Source: Marinifilum fragile JCM 15579
Lineage (GTDB): Bacteria; Bacteroidota; Bacteroidia; Bacteroidales; Marinifilaceae
Direction: 5' to 3'
Assembly: GCF_001310955.1 (NCBI RefSeq)
Contig: NZ_BAZX01000003.1
Span: forward strand, 248,001-312,000
Length of the DNA stretch: 64,000 nucleotides
Position 1 is the stretch's first letter. Each line of letters begins with the position of its first letter. The notes under the pieces were generated by a model, which did no database searches, was not told the DNA's origin, and saw only the letters and a program-made list of their open reading frames with translations. Shown here in pieces: positions 10,081 to 18,748 of this stretch. Both the position numbers and the translations under genes were made by a program.

Positions 10081-10352
10081 CTGATTTTGTATCTGTATTT
10101 TCTCGGACAAAAATACTTATAAAATTCTAGCTTTTTGTACCCATGGATACAATTTGGAATAAAATACTCTTAAATCTTAAAATGATACAATTCGAAAACG
10201 TTTGAGTAAAAACAAGATAGCTTAGCCTCTAAATAACAATATCAATAAGCAAAAAAATGAATTTTACTTACGGATTGTTTGATAAATCAGCTTAATAGGA
10301 GCAGATTATTACTATATTTGTCGCAAAATCGCAAAATTATAAACAACAAAAA

Positions 10353-12414
10353 ATGATAAACGAACAATTACTTAACCCCCAAAGTATAGTTGTAGTTGGT
10401 GGTTCCGACGATGTGCAAAAGCCAGGTGGAAAGGTTTTAAAAAACCTTATCGATGGAGATTTCAAAGGCGAGCTTTATGTAGCAAATCCAAAATTGGATG
10501 AAGTACAAGGAATTAAATCATTTAAAGATCCTAAGGATTTGCCAAATGTAGATCTTGCAATTTTGGCAATCGCAGCTAAATTTTGCCCTTCTACCATTAA
10601 ATTTTTAGCAGAAGAAAGAAATACTCGTGCATTCATAATTCTATCTGCTGGTTTTAGCGAAGAAAATGAAGAAGGTGCTAAACTTGAACAAGAAATTGTT
10701 AATACAGTAAATTCAGTTGGTGGTTCATTAATTGGTCCTAACTGTGTTGGTGTATTAAACTCTAACTATAACGGTGTTTTCACTACTCCAATTCCAAGTC
10801 TAGATCCTAAAGGATGTGATTTTATTTCAGGATCGGGTGCTACTGCAGTATTTATTATGGAATCTGGTGTTCCGAAAGGATTGTCATTCTCTAGTGTTTA
10901 TTCGGTAGGTAACTCAGCACAAATGGGTGTTGAAGAAATTTTGAAATACTTAGATGAAAGCTTCGATCCGGAAACTAGTTCGAAAGTTAAGCTTTTGTAT
11001 ATTGAAAATATTGATAAACCTGAAATGTTATTGAAGCACGCTTCATCTTTGATTCGTAAAGGATGTAAGATTGCAGCTATAAAATCAGGTAGTTCAGAAG
11101 CTGGTAGCCGTGCAGCTTCATCTCACACTGGTGCTTTGGCTAGCTCTGATGTTGCTGTTGATGCATTGTTCAAGAAAGCTGGTATCGTTCGTTGTAGTGG
11201 TCGTGAAGAGTTGGCAACTGTTGCATCAATTTTTATGCATCCAGAGTTGCAAGGCAAGAATGTTGCTGTAATTACCCACGCTGGTGGTCCTGCAGTAATG
11301 TTGACAGATTCACTTTCAAACAATGGTTTGGACGTTCCTCACATCGAAGGTCCTAAGGCTGATGCTTTATTAGAGAAATTGTACGCTGGTTCTTCCGTTT
11401 CAAATCCAATCGACTTTTTGGCAACAGGAACAGCTCAGCAATTGGGTGATATCATCGATGCTTGTGAAAATGATTTTGATAACATCGATGCAATGGCTGT
11501 AATTTTCGGTAGCCCTGGATTGTTCCCAGTTTATGATGTATACGATCTGCTTCATGAGAAGATGAAAGAGTGATAAAAAGCCGATCTATCCAATTCTTCC
11601 ATCCGTGATTAATGTGAAGGATGAGATTGAACATTTCTTAGCTAAAGGTAGAATCAACTTTCCTGATGAGGTAGTATTTGGTAACGCATTGGCGAAAGTG
11701 TACAATACACCAAAACCACAGCCAGAAGAAATTGCAATGCCAGATGTTGATGTAGCTGGAATTCGCAAAATTGTTGACGAGGCTGATAACGGATATTTAA
11801 GTCCTGAGCAAATTCACAATTTGTTAGACGCTGCAGGGATTGCACGAGCTAAGGAAGGTGTTGCTGATACTGAAGAAGAAATCGTTGCTTTGGCTAAGAA
11901 AATAGGCTTCCCATTGGTAATGAAAGTTGTTGGGCCAGTTCACAAATCAGATGTGGGTGGTGTTACCTTGAATGTGAAAGATGAGGAAACTGTTCGTTCT
12001 GAGTTCAAGAGAATGATGCAGATTAAAGATACTTATGCTGTGATGTTGGCTCAGATGCTTAGCGGAACTGAGGTATTCATCGGTGCGAAGCGTGAAGAAA
12101 AATTTGGTCACATGGTATTGTGTGGTTTAGGAGGTATCTTTATCGAGGTATTAAAAGATGTAAAAGCATCTCTTGCTCCGATTTCAACTGAGGAAGCTCA
12201 CGAAATGATTCAAGGATTAAATTCATATGGAATCATTAAAGGTGTAAGAGGTCAGGAACCAGTGAATGAAGATCGTTTTGCTGAGGCGGTAACTCGTGTA
12301 GCAGCATTAATGAAAGTTGCTCCTGAAATCTTCGAAATGGACTTGAACCCACTATTGGGTAACAAAGATGCGGTAACAGCTGTTGATGCTCGTATCAGAA
12401 TAGAAAAAGAATAA
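10353..12414 (+). pseudogene. ADP-forming acyl-CoA synthetase (alpha-beta fusion), frameshifted
   Basis: ADP-forming acetate/acyl-CoA synthetase converts acyl-CoA, ADP and phosphate to acid, CoA and ATP. The first part (10353-11573, 406 residues) has the CoA-binding Rossmann domain, LIGPNCVGVLN and the phosphorylated-His motif SHTGALASSD (His258). The second part (coding frame from about 11566, stop at 12414) has the ATP-grasp beta domain with KVVGPVHKSDVGG. The frame changes at about 11566-11573, where reading through the other frame restores KKPIYPILPSVINVKDEI. The joined length of about 687 residues fits the one-chain enzyme. The break falls inside the ligase-CoA subdomain rather than at the archaeal alpha/beta subunit junction, so this is an indel and not natural subunits. 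Loss of a TG or AG dinucleotide, or one added base, would explain it. Either an assembly error or a real lesion. Confidence 0.85.
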
Positions 12415-12482
12415 TTGACACAGATTATGGATGTTAGTGATGAGATTTATTATTACTAACATCTTATCTAAAAATAGTTGCG

Positions 12483-12632
12483 ATGAGAAAGTGGAAAGAT
12501 CTGAATAAGAATGAGAAAATGTTAATCAGCTTTGTAATTATCCTTTTAATAGGGATAGCTATAAAATGGAAAGAAGTGAAGACAGGATTCTTTAAAGGTC
12601 TTGAAAATTATACAGAGCAATCAGAAAAATAA
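12483..12632 (+). CDS. Small single-span membrane protein (49 aa)
   Basis: A short open frame from ATG 12483 to TAA encodes 49 residues: a charged N terminus (MRKWKDLNKNEK), one hydrophobic segment (MLISFVIILLIGIAI) and a charged, Lys/Glu-rich C terminus. It lies between the acyl-CoA synthetase and the Mpv17-like gene, in the same direction, 68 bases after the former. A terminator-like hairpin follows immediately. I do not recognise a family. Support is the clean frame, membrane-protein character and position. Confidence 0.6.
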   Translation: MRKWKDLNKNEKMLISFVIILLIGIAIKWKEVKTGFFKGLENYTEQSEK

Positions 12633-12636
12633 ATAC

Positions 12637-12664
12637 AATAGCATGGGAGAGTTCTCATGCTATT
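12637..12664 (+). terminator. Hairpin after small membrane ORF
   Basis: AATAGCATG pairs with CATGCTATT around a 10-base loop, followed by a weak T-rich tail (TGTGTT). It could be a partial terminator inside the gene cluster. Confidence 0.55.
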
Positions 12665-12690
12665 TGTGTTCAATAAATAAATAATAGACA

Positions 12691-13383
12691 ATGAAAAAAC
12701 AGGATGTTATTTTTTGGCTGGGATTCGTATTGTTGTTCTTGCCATTTTTTGTATCTCAAACTGTTTTCGATTTTTATATCGATTTTAACAAAGAACATGG
12801 TATGGTGACCAGCTTTATCAAGTTTGCAATTTTGGCAACCATTGGTGAAGTAATTGGATTAAGAATTCGTACAGGAAATTATTATCAAAAAGGATTTGGT
12901 GTGATTCCTCGTGCTATTGTATGGGGATTCTTAGGATTAACCATTAAGCTTGCATTTGTAATTTTTGCTACGGGTACACCAATTTTCTTATCATATCTTG
13001 GAGTTGAAGGAGCTGTTGAGGCCATGAAACAACCATTCTCAGCGAATAAATTATTGGTAGCATTTTGTATTAGTGCATTCATGAACCTGATTTATGCACC
13101 AATAATGATGACACTGCATAAAATTACCGATACTCATATTGTTAACAATGGTGGAACGGTAGCAGGATTGTTACGTCCGATCAAATTTTCAAACATTTTT
13201 GTGAATTTGAATTGGGATGTTCAATGGAACTTCGTGTTCAAAAAGACAATCCCATTTTTCTGGATTCCAGCTCATACCATAACCTTTTTGTTGCCCCCAG
13301 ATTTTCAAGTTTTATTTGCAGCGGTATTAGGTATAGTTTTGGGCGTATTGCTTGCTATTGCAAGTTTGAAAAGTGCTAAATAG
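12691..13383 (+). CDS. Mpv17/PMP22-like integral membrane protein
   Basis: A 230-residue protein with about five to six hydrophobic segments, starting directly with a membrane segment (VIFWLGFVLLFLPFFVS). The C-terminal part, IPFFWIPAHTITFLLPPDFQVLF, resembles the conserved region of Mpv17/PMP22-type proteins, in which a Trp/Pro-rich segment precedes a 'P..QVL' motif. Bacterial members of this type are uncharacterised. It lies between the acyl-CoA synthetase and flavodoxin genes and ends 51 bases before the latter, so cotranscription is likely. The family call is tentative; the membrane location is clear. Confidence 0.6.
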   Translation: MKKQDVIFWLGFVLLFLPFFVSQTVFDFYIDFNKEHGMVTSFIKFAILATIGEVIGLRIRTGNYYQKGFGVIPRAIVWGFLGLTIKLAFVIFATGTPIFLSYLGVEGAVEAMKQPFSANKLLVAFCISAFMNLIYAPIMMTLHKITDTHIVNNGGTVAGLLRPIKFSNIFVNLNWDVQWNFVFKKTIPFFWIPAHTITFLLPPDFQVLFAAVLGIVLGVLLAIASLKSAK

Positions 13384-13434
13384 TTTTAACTTTGTAGAAG
13401 AAACAAGAAACACACTAACAAATAATATTGTCCT

Positions 13435-13956
13435 ATGAGTAAAATTGGATTGTTTTACGGACCTGAAGGCGGAAATGTAGATAAGGTCGCTAAAATTGTA
13501 GCTGAAAAGATAACTACTAAAAAAGTTGAAGTTCATTTGGTTAAAGAAACTGATGCTGAAAAATTGGCGGAGTATTCAAATATCATCATGGGAATTTCAA
13601 CTCTTGGAAAACACACTTGGTCATCTGATAATTCTGGAAATGATTGGGATAATTTTTTACCAAAGCTGAATGGTTTAGATCTGAAAGGTAAAAAAATTGC
13701 TCTTTTCGGTTTAGGAGATCATATTGCTTATGCTGATTTCTTTGTGGATTCAATGGGAGATTTAGCTGAGGCAATCAAACCTACAGGAGCCGAAATAATT
13801 GGTCAAGTTAGTGACGAAGGCTACGAGTTTAATGAATCAAGAGCATTTGTTGATGGTAAGTTTGTTGGCCTGCCGTTGGATGAAGATTTCGAATCAGACC
13901 TTACTGAAGAAAGAGTACAGAAATGGTTAGACGTTATTCTTCCTGAGTTTGAATAA
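13435..13956 (+). CDS. Flavodoxin (long-chain type)
   Basis: A 173-residue FMN electron carrier. The N terminus IGLFYGPEGGNVDKVAKIV is the phosphate-binding loop, though with GPEGGNV in place of the usual S/T-x-T-G-x-T. The 90s-loop region KKIALFGLGDHIAYADFFVD and the C-terminal YEFNESRAFVDGKFVGLPLDED are typical of long-chain flavodoxins. It probably exchanges electrons with the 2-oxoacid:ferredoxin oxidoreductase encoded 2 kb downstream when iron is short (inference from context). It is followed by a clear terminator, so it closes the acyl-CoA synthetase/Mpv17-like unit. Confidence 0.92.
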   Translation: MSKIGLFYGPEGGNVDKVAKIVAEKITTKKVEVHLVKETDAEKLAEYSNIIMGISTLGKHTWSSDNSGNDWDNFLPKLNGLDLKGKKIALFGLGDHIAYADFFVDSMGDLAEAIKPTGAEIIGQVSDEGYEFNESRAFVDGKFVGLPLDEDFESDLTEERVQKWLDVILPEFE

Positions 13957-13980
13957 TATTCTAGTAGAGTAAAAAATATT

Positions 13981-14009
13981 AGAGGCTGACGGTATTCCGA
14001 TCAGCCTCT
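13981..14009 (+). terminator. Rho-independent terminator after flavodoxin gene
   Basis: A 9-bp stem AGAGGCTGA / TCAGCCTCT with an 11-base loop is followed by TTTAATTT. Confidence 0.88.
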
Positions 14010-14245
14010 TTTAATTTATAAGGTAATGAACCCTTAATGTGACGAATTGAAACATTTAAAACGATTTCTTTGTTTAGATTGCAATCAAATAAGAGTTTGA
14101 TGTTTTAATTTGTTATTAAAATTCGTAAAATTGCATGGAATTAATAAGGTGAGTAATAGTAGATACTTAAAAATTGAAAGATATTAAGTTGAAAAAGCTA
14201 AAAATACTTGCCAGCTATTGACCTTAACCACAAAAACAAAGTGAG

Positions 14246-15577
14246 ATGAAAAACACCCCCATAAATAAAGAAGTCGTTGATAAACAGTTAGCGTATTGCG
14301 GAATCAATAATATGGCTGAGGCAACAATACGTGATGTCGTTCGTGTTGTAAATTTAATTCAGGAGGAAAGTGGTGAGAAGTTCATTAGAATGGAGATGGG
14401 AGTTCCTGGCTTAAAACCTGCTAAAGTAGGTATAGAGGCAGAGAAAAAAGCTTTAGAAGAAGGAGCGGCTTCAGCATATCCAATGTTAGAAGGTGTTAAA
14501 GCTTTAAAAGAGGAAGGTTCTCGCTTTGTGAAGAATTTCATGAACATCGATATCAAATCGGATGGTATTGTTCCAACTGTAGGTTCAATGCAGGGAGGAT
14601 ATGCAACTTTCATGGCAATTGGAAATTGTGACCCTAAAAAAGATACAATATTGTTTATCGATCCGGGTTTTCCTGTGCAGAAAACACAGCTGGAGGTTAT
14701 GGGACAGAAATACGAATCGTTCGATGTATACAATTATAGAGGAGAAAAACTAAGAGAAAAATTAGAAGAATTCCTTTCAAAAGGCAATATCGCTGGAATG
14801 ATTTATTCAAATCCAAACAATCCGGCATGGATTTGCTTTAACGAAGAAGAACTTAAAATTATTGGCGAACTAGCTAATAAATATGATACGATCGTGATGG
14901 AAGACTTGGCATATTTTGCTATGGATTTCCGTTCGGATCTCGGTAAACCGGGTGTAGCTCCTTATCAGCCAAGTGTTGCAAATTATACAGACAACTATGT
15001 GTTGATGATTTCGAGTTCAAAAGCATTTAGTTATGCTGGTCAGCGAATTGGTTTACTTTGTATTTCAGACAAATTGTATAATCGCAAGTTTGAAAATCTT
15101 AAGAAAAGATTTGGTGGAACTGGTGAGTTTGGATATACAATCATCTATAGAATTATTTATACACTTTCTTCAGGAACAGCGCATTCTGCACAATATGCTT
15201 TATGTGCGATGTTGAAAGCTGCAAACGAAGGAAGTTTTGATTTTATCAATGATGTGAAAGAGTATGGTGAAAGAGCTCAAATCATGAAAAAAATGTTTCT
15301 TGAAAATGGTTTTGAGTTGGTTTATGATACTGATGTAAATGTTCCATTGGCTGATGGATTCTATTTTACGGTTTCATATCCGGGAATGACAGGTGCTGAG
15401 TTGAACAAAGAATTATTGTATTATGGAATTTCAGCAATTTGTTTGAACGAAACAGGTAGTTTAAAAGAAGGACTAAGAGCATGTGTTTCTCAAATTTCTC
15501 GTGATCAATTCAAAGATCTTGAGTTCAGATTAAAAGAGTTTGAAAAGCATCATCAATTGGAAAGTAAGTTAAGCTAA
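14246..15577 (+). CDS. Class I/II PLP-dependent aminotransferase
   Basis: A 443-residue fold-type I aminotransferase. Visible are YPMLEGVKALKE, the MQGGYATFMA stretch, YSNPNNPAWICF (substrate/cofactor binding), MEDLAYFAMDFR, and the PLP-binding lysine in ISSSKAFSYAGQRIG. The C terminus has DGFYFTVSYPGM and LRACVSQIS. The substrate is not readable from sequence; the enzyme stands directly upstream of a four-subunit 2-oxoacid:ferredoxin oxidoreductase, which fits an amino-acid-to-2-oxoacid role in fermentation (inference). An intergenic gap of 193 bases separates it from that operon, with a weak TAATCC/GGATTA hairpin near 15600. Its own leader (14010-14245) shows nothing recognisable apart from the end of the preceding terminator. 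Confidence 0.9.
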   Translation: MKNTPINKEVVDKQLAYCGINNMAEATIRDVVRVVNLIQEESGEKFIRMEMGVPGLKPAKVGIEAEKKALEEGAASAYPMLEGVKALKEEGSRFVKNFMNIDIKSDGIVPTVGSMQGGYATFMAIGNCDPKKDTILFIDPGFPVQKTQLEVMGQKYESFDVYNYRGEKLREKLEEFLSKGNIAGMIYSNPNNPAWICFNEEELKIIGELANKYDTIVMEDLAYFAMDFRSDLGKPGVAPYQPSVANYTDNYVLMISSSKAFSYAGQRIGLLCISDKLYNRKFENLKKRFGGTGEFGYTIIYRIIYTLSSGTAHSAQYALCAMLKAANEGSFDFINDVKEYGERAQIMKKMFLENGFELVYDTDVNVPLADGFYFTVSYPGMTGAELNKELLYYGISAICLNETGSLKEGLRACVSQISRDQFKDLEFRLKEFEKHHQLESKLS

Positions 15578-15770
15578 AGAAAAAGATATAATGTTTTAAT
15601 CCTTAATGGATTATATTATTTAGACTGATTGTAAATTCTAGTGTTTAGGTGTAAGGAGTTGAAATTCAGTCGATTTAATGGGATGATAAATTGAAAGTGA
15701 AAACTTAAGTATTGCTTTTAATTTGTTACCTTTAGAGTGTAAAAACATTTAATTTTTAATTATAAATGCT

Positions 15771-15998
15771 ATGGCAAAATTTAAAGGTGCTATTGTAGTT
15801 GATACCGAAAAATGTAAAGGATGTGGACTTTGTGTAGTGTCTTGTCCAACAGCGGTTATCGAACTGGCAAGAGGAGTAAATGGTAAAGGTTATCATTATG
15901 CTCATATGGCCAATCCAGATGCTTGTATTGGTTGTTCAAGCTGTGGCTTGGTTTGTCCTGATACTGTAATTACGGTTTACAGAGCCAAGGCTAGCTAG
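15771..15998 (+). CDS. 2-oxoacid:ferredoxin oxidoreductase, ferredoxin (delta) subunit
   Basis: A 75-residue 2[4Fe-4S] ferredoxin-type subunit with two cluster motifs, CKGCGLCVVSCPTAV and CIGCSSCGLVCPDTV. It passes electrons from the catalytic subunits to free ferredoxin or flavodoxin. It is the first gene of a delta-alpha-beta-gamma operon; the next gene begins 52 bases downstream. The order and size match VorC/KorD-type subunits. Substrate (branched-chain 2-oxoacid versus 2-oxoglutarate) is not settled by this subunit. Confidence 0.93.
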   Translation: MAKFKGAIVVDTEKCKGCGLCVVSCPTAVIELARGVNGKGYHYAHMANPDACIGCSSCGLVCPDTVITVYRAKAS

Positions 15999-16050
15999 TA
16001 CAATAAGTACTTATTACTAAAATCTGAAAAATTCATAAAAAATATTCGTA

Positions 16051-17136
16051 ATGGGAGACGTTCGTTTAATGAAAGGAAATGAGGTAATTGCAGAAGCAGC
16101 AATTCGCTGTGGTTGCGATGGATATTTCGGATATCCAATTACTCCTCAATCCGAAATTATGGAGACCCTAATGATCCGCAAGCCAGCAGAAGAAACTGGT
16201 ATGGTGGTTCTACAAGCTGAGAGTGAGGTTGCTGCTATTAACATGGTTTATGGTGGAGCTTCTTGCGGTAAGAAAGTAATGACTTCTTCATCTAGTCCAG
16301 GGATTAGTTTGAAAGCAGAAGGTATTACTTATTTGGCAGGTGCTGAACTTCCTGCATTAATTGTAAATATTGTACGAGGAGGCCCAGGTTTGGGAACTAT
16401 TCAACCTGCTCAGTCGGATTATTTCCAGGCGGTAAAAGGTGGTGGTCATGGTGATTATAAATTGATCGTTTTGGCTCCAGCTTCAGTTCAGGAAATGAAC
16501 GATTTTGTTGACTTAGGGTTTGAGCTTTCATTTAAATACTTAAATCCAGCAATGATTCTATCTGATGGTGTTATCGGTCAGATGATGGAAAAGGTAGAAT
16601 TGTCTGATTACAAACCACGTTGGACAGATGAAGAAATCGAAAAGATTTCAGGATCATGGGCAACTAATGGTAAGAAAGCTGGTAGCGAACGTAATATTTC
16701 AACTTCTTTGGATTTGGATTCTGCAAAGCAAGAAGTGTTCAATCACAAACTTCAAGCTAAATACAGAGCAATGGAAGAAAACGATGTTCGTTTCGAAAAA
16801 ATTGCCTGTGACGATGCGGAATACTTATTCGTAGCTTATGGTTCAAGTGCAAGAATTTGCCAAAAATCAATTGAGCTAGCAAGAGAAAAAGGTATTAAAG
16901 TTGGTTTGTTACGTCCAATAACTCTATTCCCTTATCCAACAAAACAAATTCAGGAAATGTTGGGACAGGTTAAGGGTATCCTATCTGTAGAAATGAGTGC
17001 TGGTCAAATGGTTGAAGATGTTAGACTAGCAGTTGAAGGTAAAGTTCCAGTAGAACACTTCGGACGCTATGGTGGAATTATTCCAACACCAGAAGAGGTT
17101 GTGGAAGCATTGGAAGAAAAAATTTTAGGAAAATAA
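16051..17136 (+). CDS. 2-oxoacid:ferredoxin oxidoreductase alpha subunit (VorB/KorA type)
   Basis: A 361-residue alpha subunit holding the pyrimidine-side thiamine domain and the transketolase C-terminal domain. The opening KGNEVIAEAAIRCGCDGYFGYPITPQSEIME is diagnostic, with the YPITP motif, and continues with TSSSSPGISLKAEGI and RGGPGLGTIQPAQSDYF. It catalyses CoA-dependent oxidative decarboxylation of a 2-oxoacid with the beta subunit, which starts three bases after its stop codon. Such four-gene sets in Bacteroidota are usually labelled 3-methyl-2-oxobutanoate oxidoreductase, but 2-oxoglutarate is an alternative. The neighbouring aminotransferase and ADP-forming synthetase favour an amino-acid fermentation role (inference). 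Confidence 0.93.
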   Translation: MGDVRLMKGNEVIAEAAIRCGCDGYFGYPITPQSEIMETLMIRKPAEETGMVVLQAESEVAAINMVYGGASCGKKVMTSSSSPGISLKAEGITYLAGAELPALIVNIVRGGPGLGTIQPAQSDYFQAVKGGGHGDYKLIVLAPASVQEMNDFVDLGFELSFKYLNPAMILSDGVIGQMMEKVELSDYKPRWTDEEIEKISGSWATNGKKAGSERNISTSLDLDSAKQEVFNHKLQAKYRAMEENDVRFEKIACDDAEYLFVAYGSSARICQKSIELAREKGIKVGLLRPITLFPYPTKQIQEMLGQVKGILSVEMSAGQMVEDVRLAVEGKVPVEHFGRYGGIIPTPEEVVEALEEKILGK

Positions 17137-17139
17137 GTT

Positions 17140-17913
17140 ATGACAGCAACAACTGAAATCAATAATATTATTAGTGAAGAGAACTTGGTTTACAAGAAAA
17201 CCGATGTTCTTCTAGATAACGAAATGCACTATTGCCCAGGTTGTACACATGGTGTAATTCATAAGGTAATTGCTGAGGTTATCGAGGAAATGGATATTCA
17301 GGATAAGACAATTGGTGTTTCGCCAGTAGGTTGTTCTGTATTAGCCTATAATTATATAGATATTGACTGGCAACAAGCAGCTCATGGACGTGCTCCTGCA
17401 TTAGCTACAGCTACATCTCGTTTAATGCCAGATAAATATGTTTTTACTTATCAAGGTGATGGTGACTTGGCATCTATTGGATGTGGTGAAATTATTCACG
17501 CTTGTAACCGTGGAGAAAACATAGTAGTTGTATTCGTAAACAATGCAATTTACGGTATGACTGGTGGTCAAATGGCTCCAACTACTTTGGAGAATCAGGT
17601 AACTGCAACTTCTCCTTACGGACGTGATTGTACTTCTACTGGTTACCCAATGAAAATGAGTGAAATGGTTAGCTTGTTACCGGGTACACGCTTTGTGACT
17701 CGTCAATCAGCAGAAACTGCAGGTGCAGTAAGAAAGTTGAAGAAAGCTATCCGTAAAGGATTTGAGAATACTAGAGAGAAGAAAGGTCTTTCTTTCATCG
17801 AAATTGTTGGAACTTGTTCTTCAGGTTGGAAATTGTCTCCAACTCAATCAAATGAATGGATGAAAGAAAATATGTTCCCTTATTATCCATTGGGTACATT
17901 AAAAGATGAATAG
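17140..17913 (+). CDS. 2-oxoacid:ferredoxin oxidoreductase beta subunit (thiamine diphosphate binding)
   Basis: A 257-residue beta subunit that binds thiamine diphosphate: the GDGDLASIGCGEIIHACNRG...NNAIYGMTGGQMAPT region is the classical TPP/Mg motif. The N terminus carries HYCPGCTHGV and the conserved GVSPVGCS, including Cys residues likely to bind a [4Fe-4S] cluster. It starts three bases after the alpha gene and is followed 34 bases later by the gamma gene, so translation is tightly coupled. Role and substrate limits are as for the alpha subunit. Confidence 0.94.
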   Translation: MTATTEINNIISEENLVYKKTDVLLDNEMHYCPGCTHGVIHKVIAEVIEEMDIQDKTIGVSPVGCSVLAYNYIDIDWQQAAHGRAPALATATSRLMPDKYVFTYQGDGDLASIGCGEIIHACNRGENIVVVFVNNAIYGMTGGQMAPTTLENQVTATSPYGRDCTSTGYPMKMSEMVSLLPGTRFVTRQSAETAGAVRKLKKAIRKGFENTREKKGLSFIEIVGTCSSGWKLSPTQSNEWMKENMFPYYPLGTLKDE

Positions 17914-17947
17914 AACTCCATTTTAAATCAATAAAAACTGTAAAAAA

Positions 17948-18499
17948 ATGACAGAAGAAATTATCATTGCAGGATTTGGTGGTCAAGGTGTACTTTCAAT
18001 GGGTAAAATTTTAGCTTACTCAGGTATTATGCAAGATCAGGAAGTTTCGTGGATGCCATCATATGGTCCTGAGATGCGTGGAGGTACTGCTAACGTAACA
18101 GTAATTTTAAGTGATGACAGAATTAGTTCACCTGTTTTGAAGAAGTTTGATACAGCTATCATTCTTAATCAACAGTCGATGGATAAATTCGAAAATGATG
18201 TTAAACCAGGAGGAACATTATTGTATGATCCAAATGGTATCACTCGTCATCCTGAAAGAAAAGATATTAACATTTTTAAGATTCCTGGAGCTGCTTTGGC
18301 TGCTGAGATGGGGAATCCTAAAACTTTTAACATGATTATATTAGGAGGTTTCTTAAATGTGAAGCCTATTGTTAAAATTGAAAATGTTAAGAAAGGTTTG
18401 GAGAAATCTTTACCAGAACGTCACCACAAATTGATTCCTCTAAATATTGAAGCAATTCAAAAAGGAATCGATAGTGTTGAAAATGTTCAAGTGCTGTAA
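17948..18499 (+). CDS. 2-oxoacid:ferredoxin oxidoreductase gamma subunit
   Basis: A 183-residue gamma subunit. IIIAGFGGQGVLSMGKILAYSG is the hallmark start, followed by WMPSYGPEMRGGTANVTVILS and the later NMIILGGFLN. It completes the delta-alpha-beta-gamma complex and ends the operon, with a terminator 34 bases downstream. Confidence 0.94.
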   Translation: MTEEIIIAGFGGQGVLSMGKILAYSGIMQDQEVSWMPSYGPEMRGGTANVTVILSDDRISSPVLKKFDTAIILNQQSMDKFENDVKPGGTLLYDPNGITRHPERKDINIFKIPGAALAAEMGNPKTFNMIILGGFLNVKPIVKIENVKKGLEKSLPERHHKLIPLNIEAIQKGIDSVENVQVL

Positions 18500-18532
18500 T
18501 CAAAACAGACATAACATACATTTCATAAGTTT

Positions 18533-18556
18533 AGAGGAGTTCATTAGAGCTCCTCT
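18533..18556 (+). terminator. Terminator after oxidoreductase operon
   Basis: A 7-bp stem AGAGGAG / CTCCTCT with a 10-base loop is followed by five T. The AT-rich stretch after it (18560-18748) contains a small AACTG/CAGTT hairpin near 18582-18599 but no gene. Confidence 0.85.
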
Positions 18557-18748
18557 TTTTACATTAAATTATTAACAAATTTTAACTGTTTTGTTCAGTT
18601 AAATAGGTTTAACAGTTTAATACATCGTTTTATCGAGTTAAAACGTAGTTTATCCAAAAAAATTGATATTGGAGATTTAATCATTTAATATTGTTTAGCA
18701 GTTTTTAGATTCTAATAGAATCCAATTAATAATGTAAAACAATATCAA

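Noticed and set aside
11566-11576. Programmed +1 frameshift
   Set aside because: GAG before TGA offers no re-pairing in the +1 frame and no stimulatory structure is visible.
10353-12414. Two separate alpha and beta subunit genes of ADP-forming synthetase
   Set aside because: The break falls within the third subdomain and conserved residues continue directly across it, unlike the archaeal subunit boundary.
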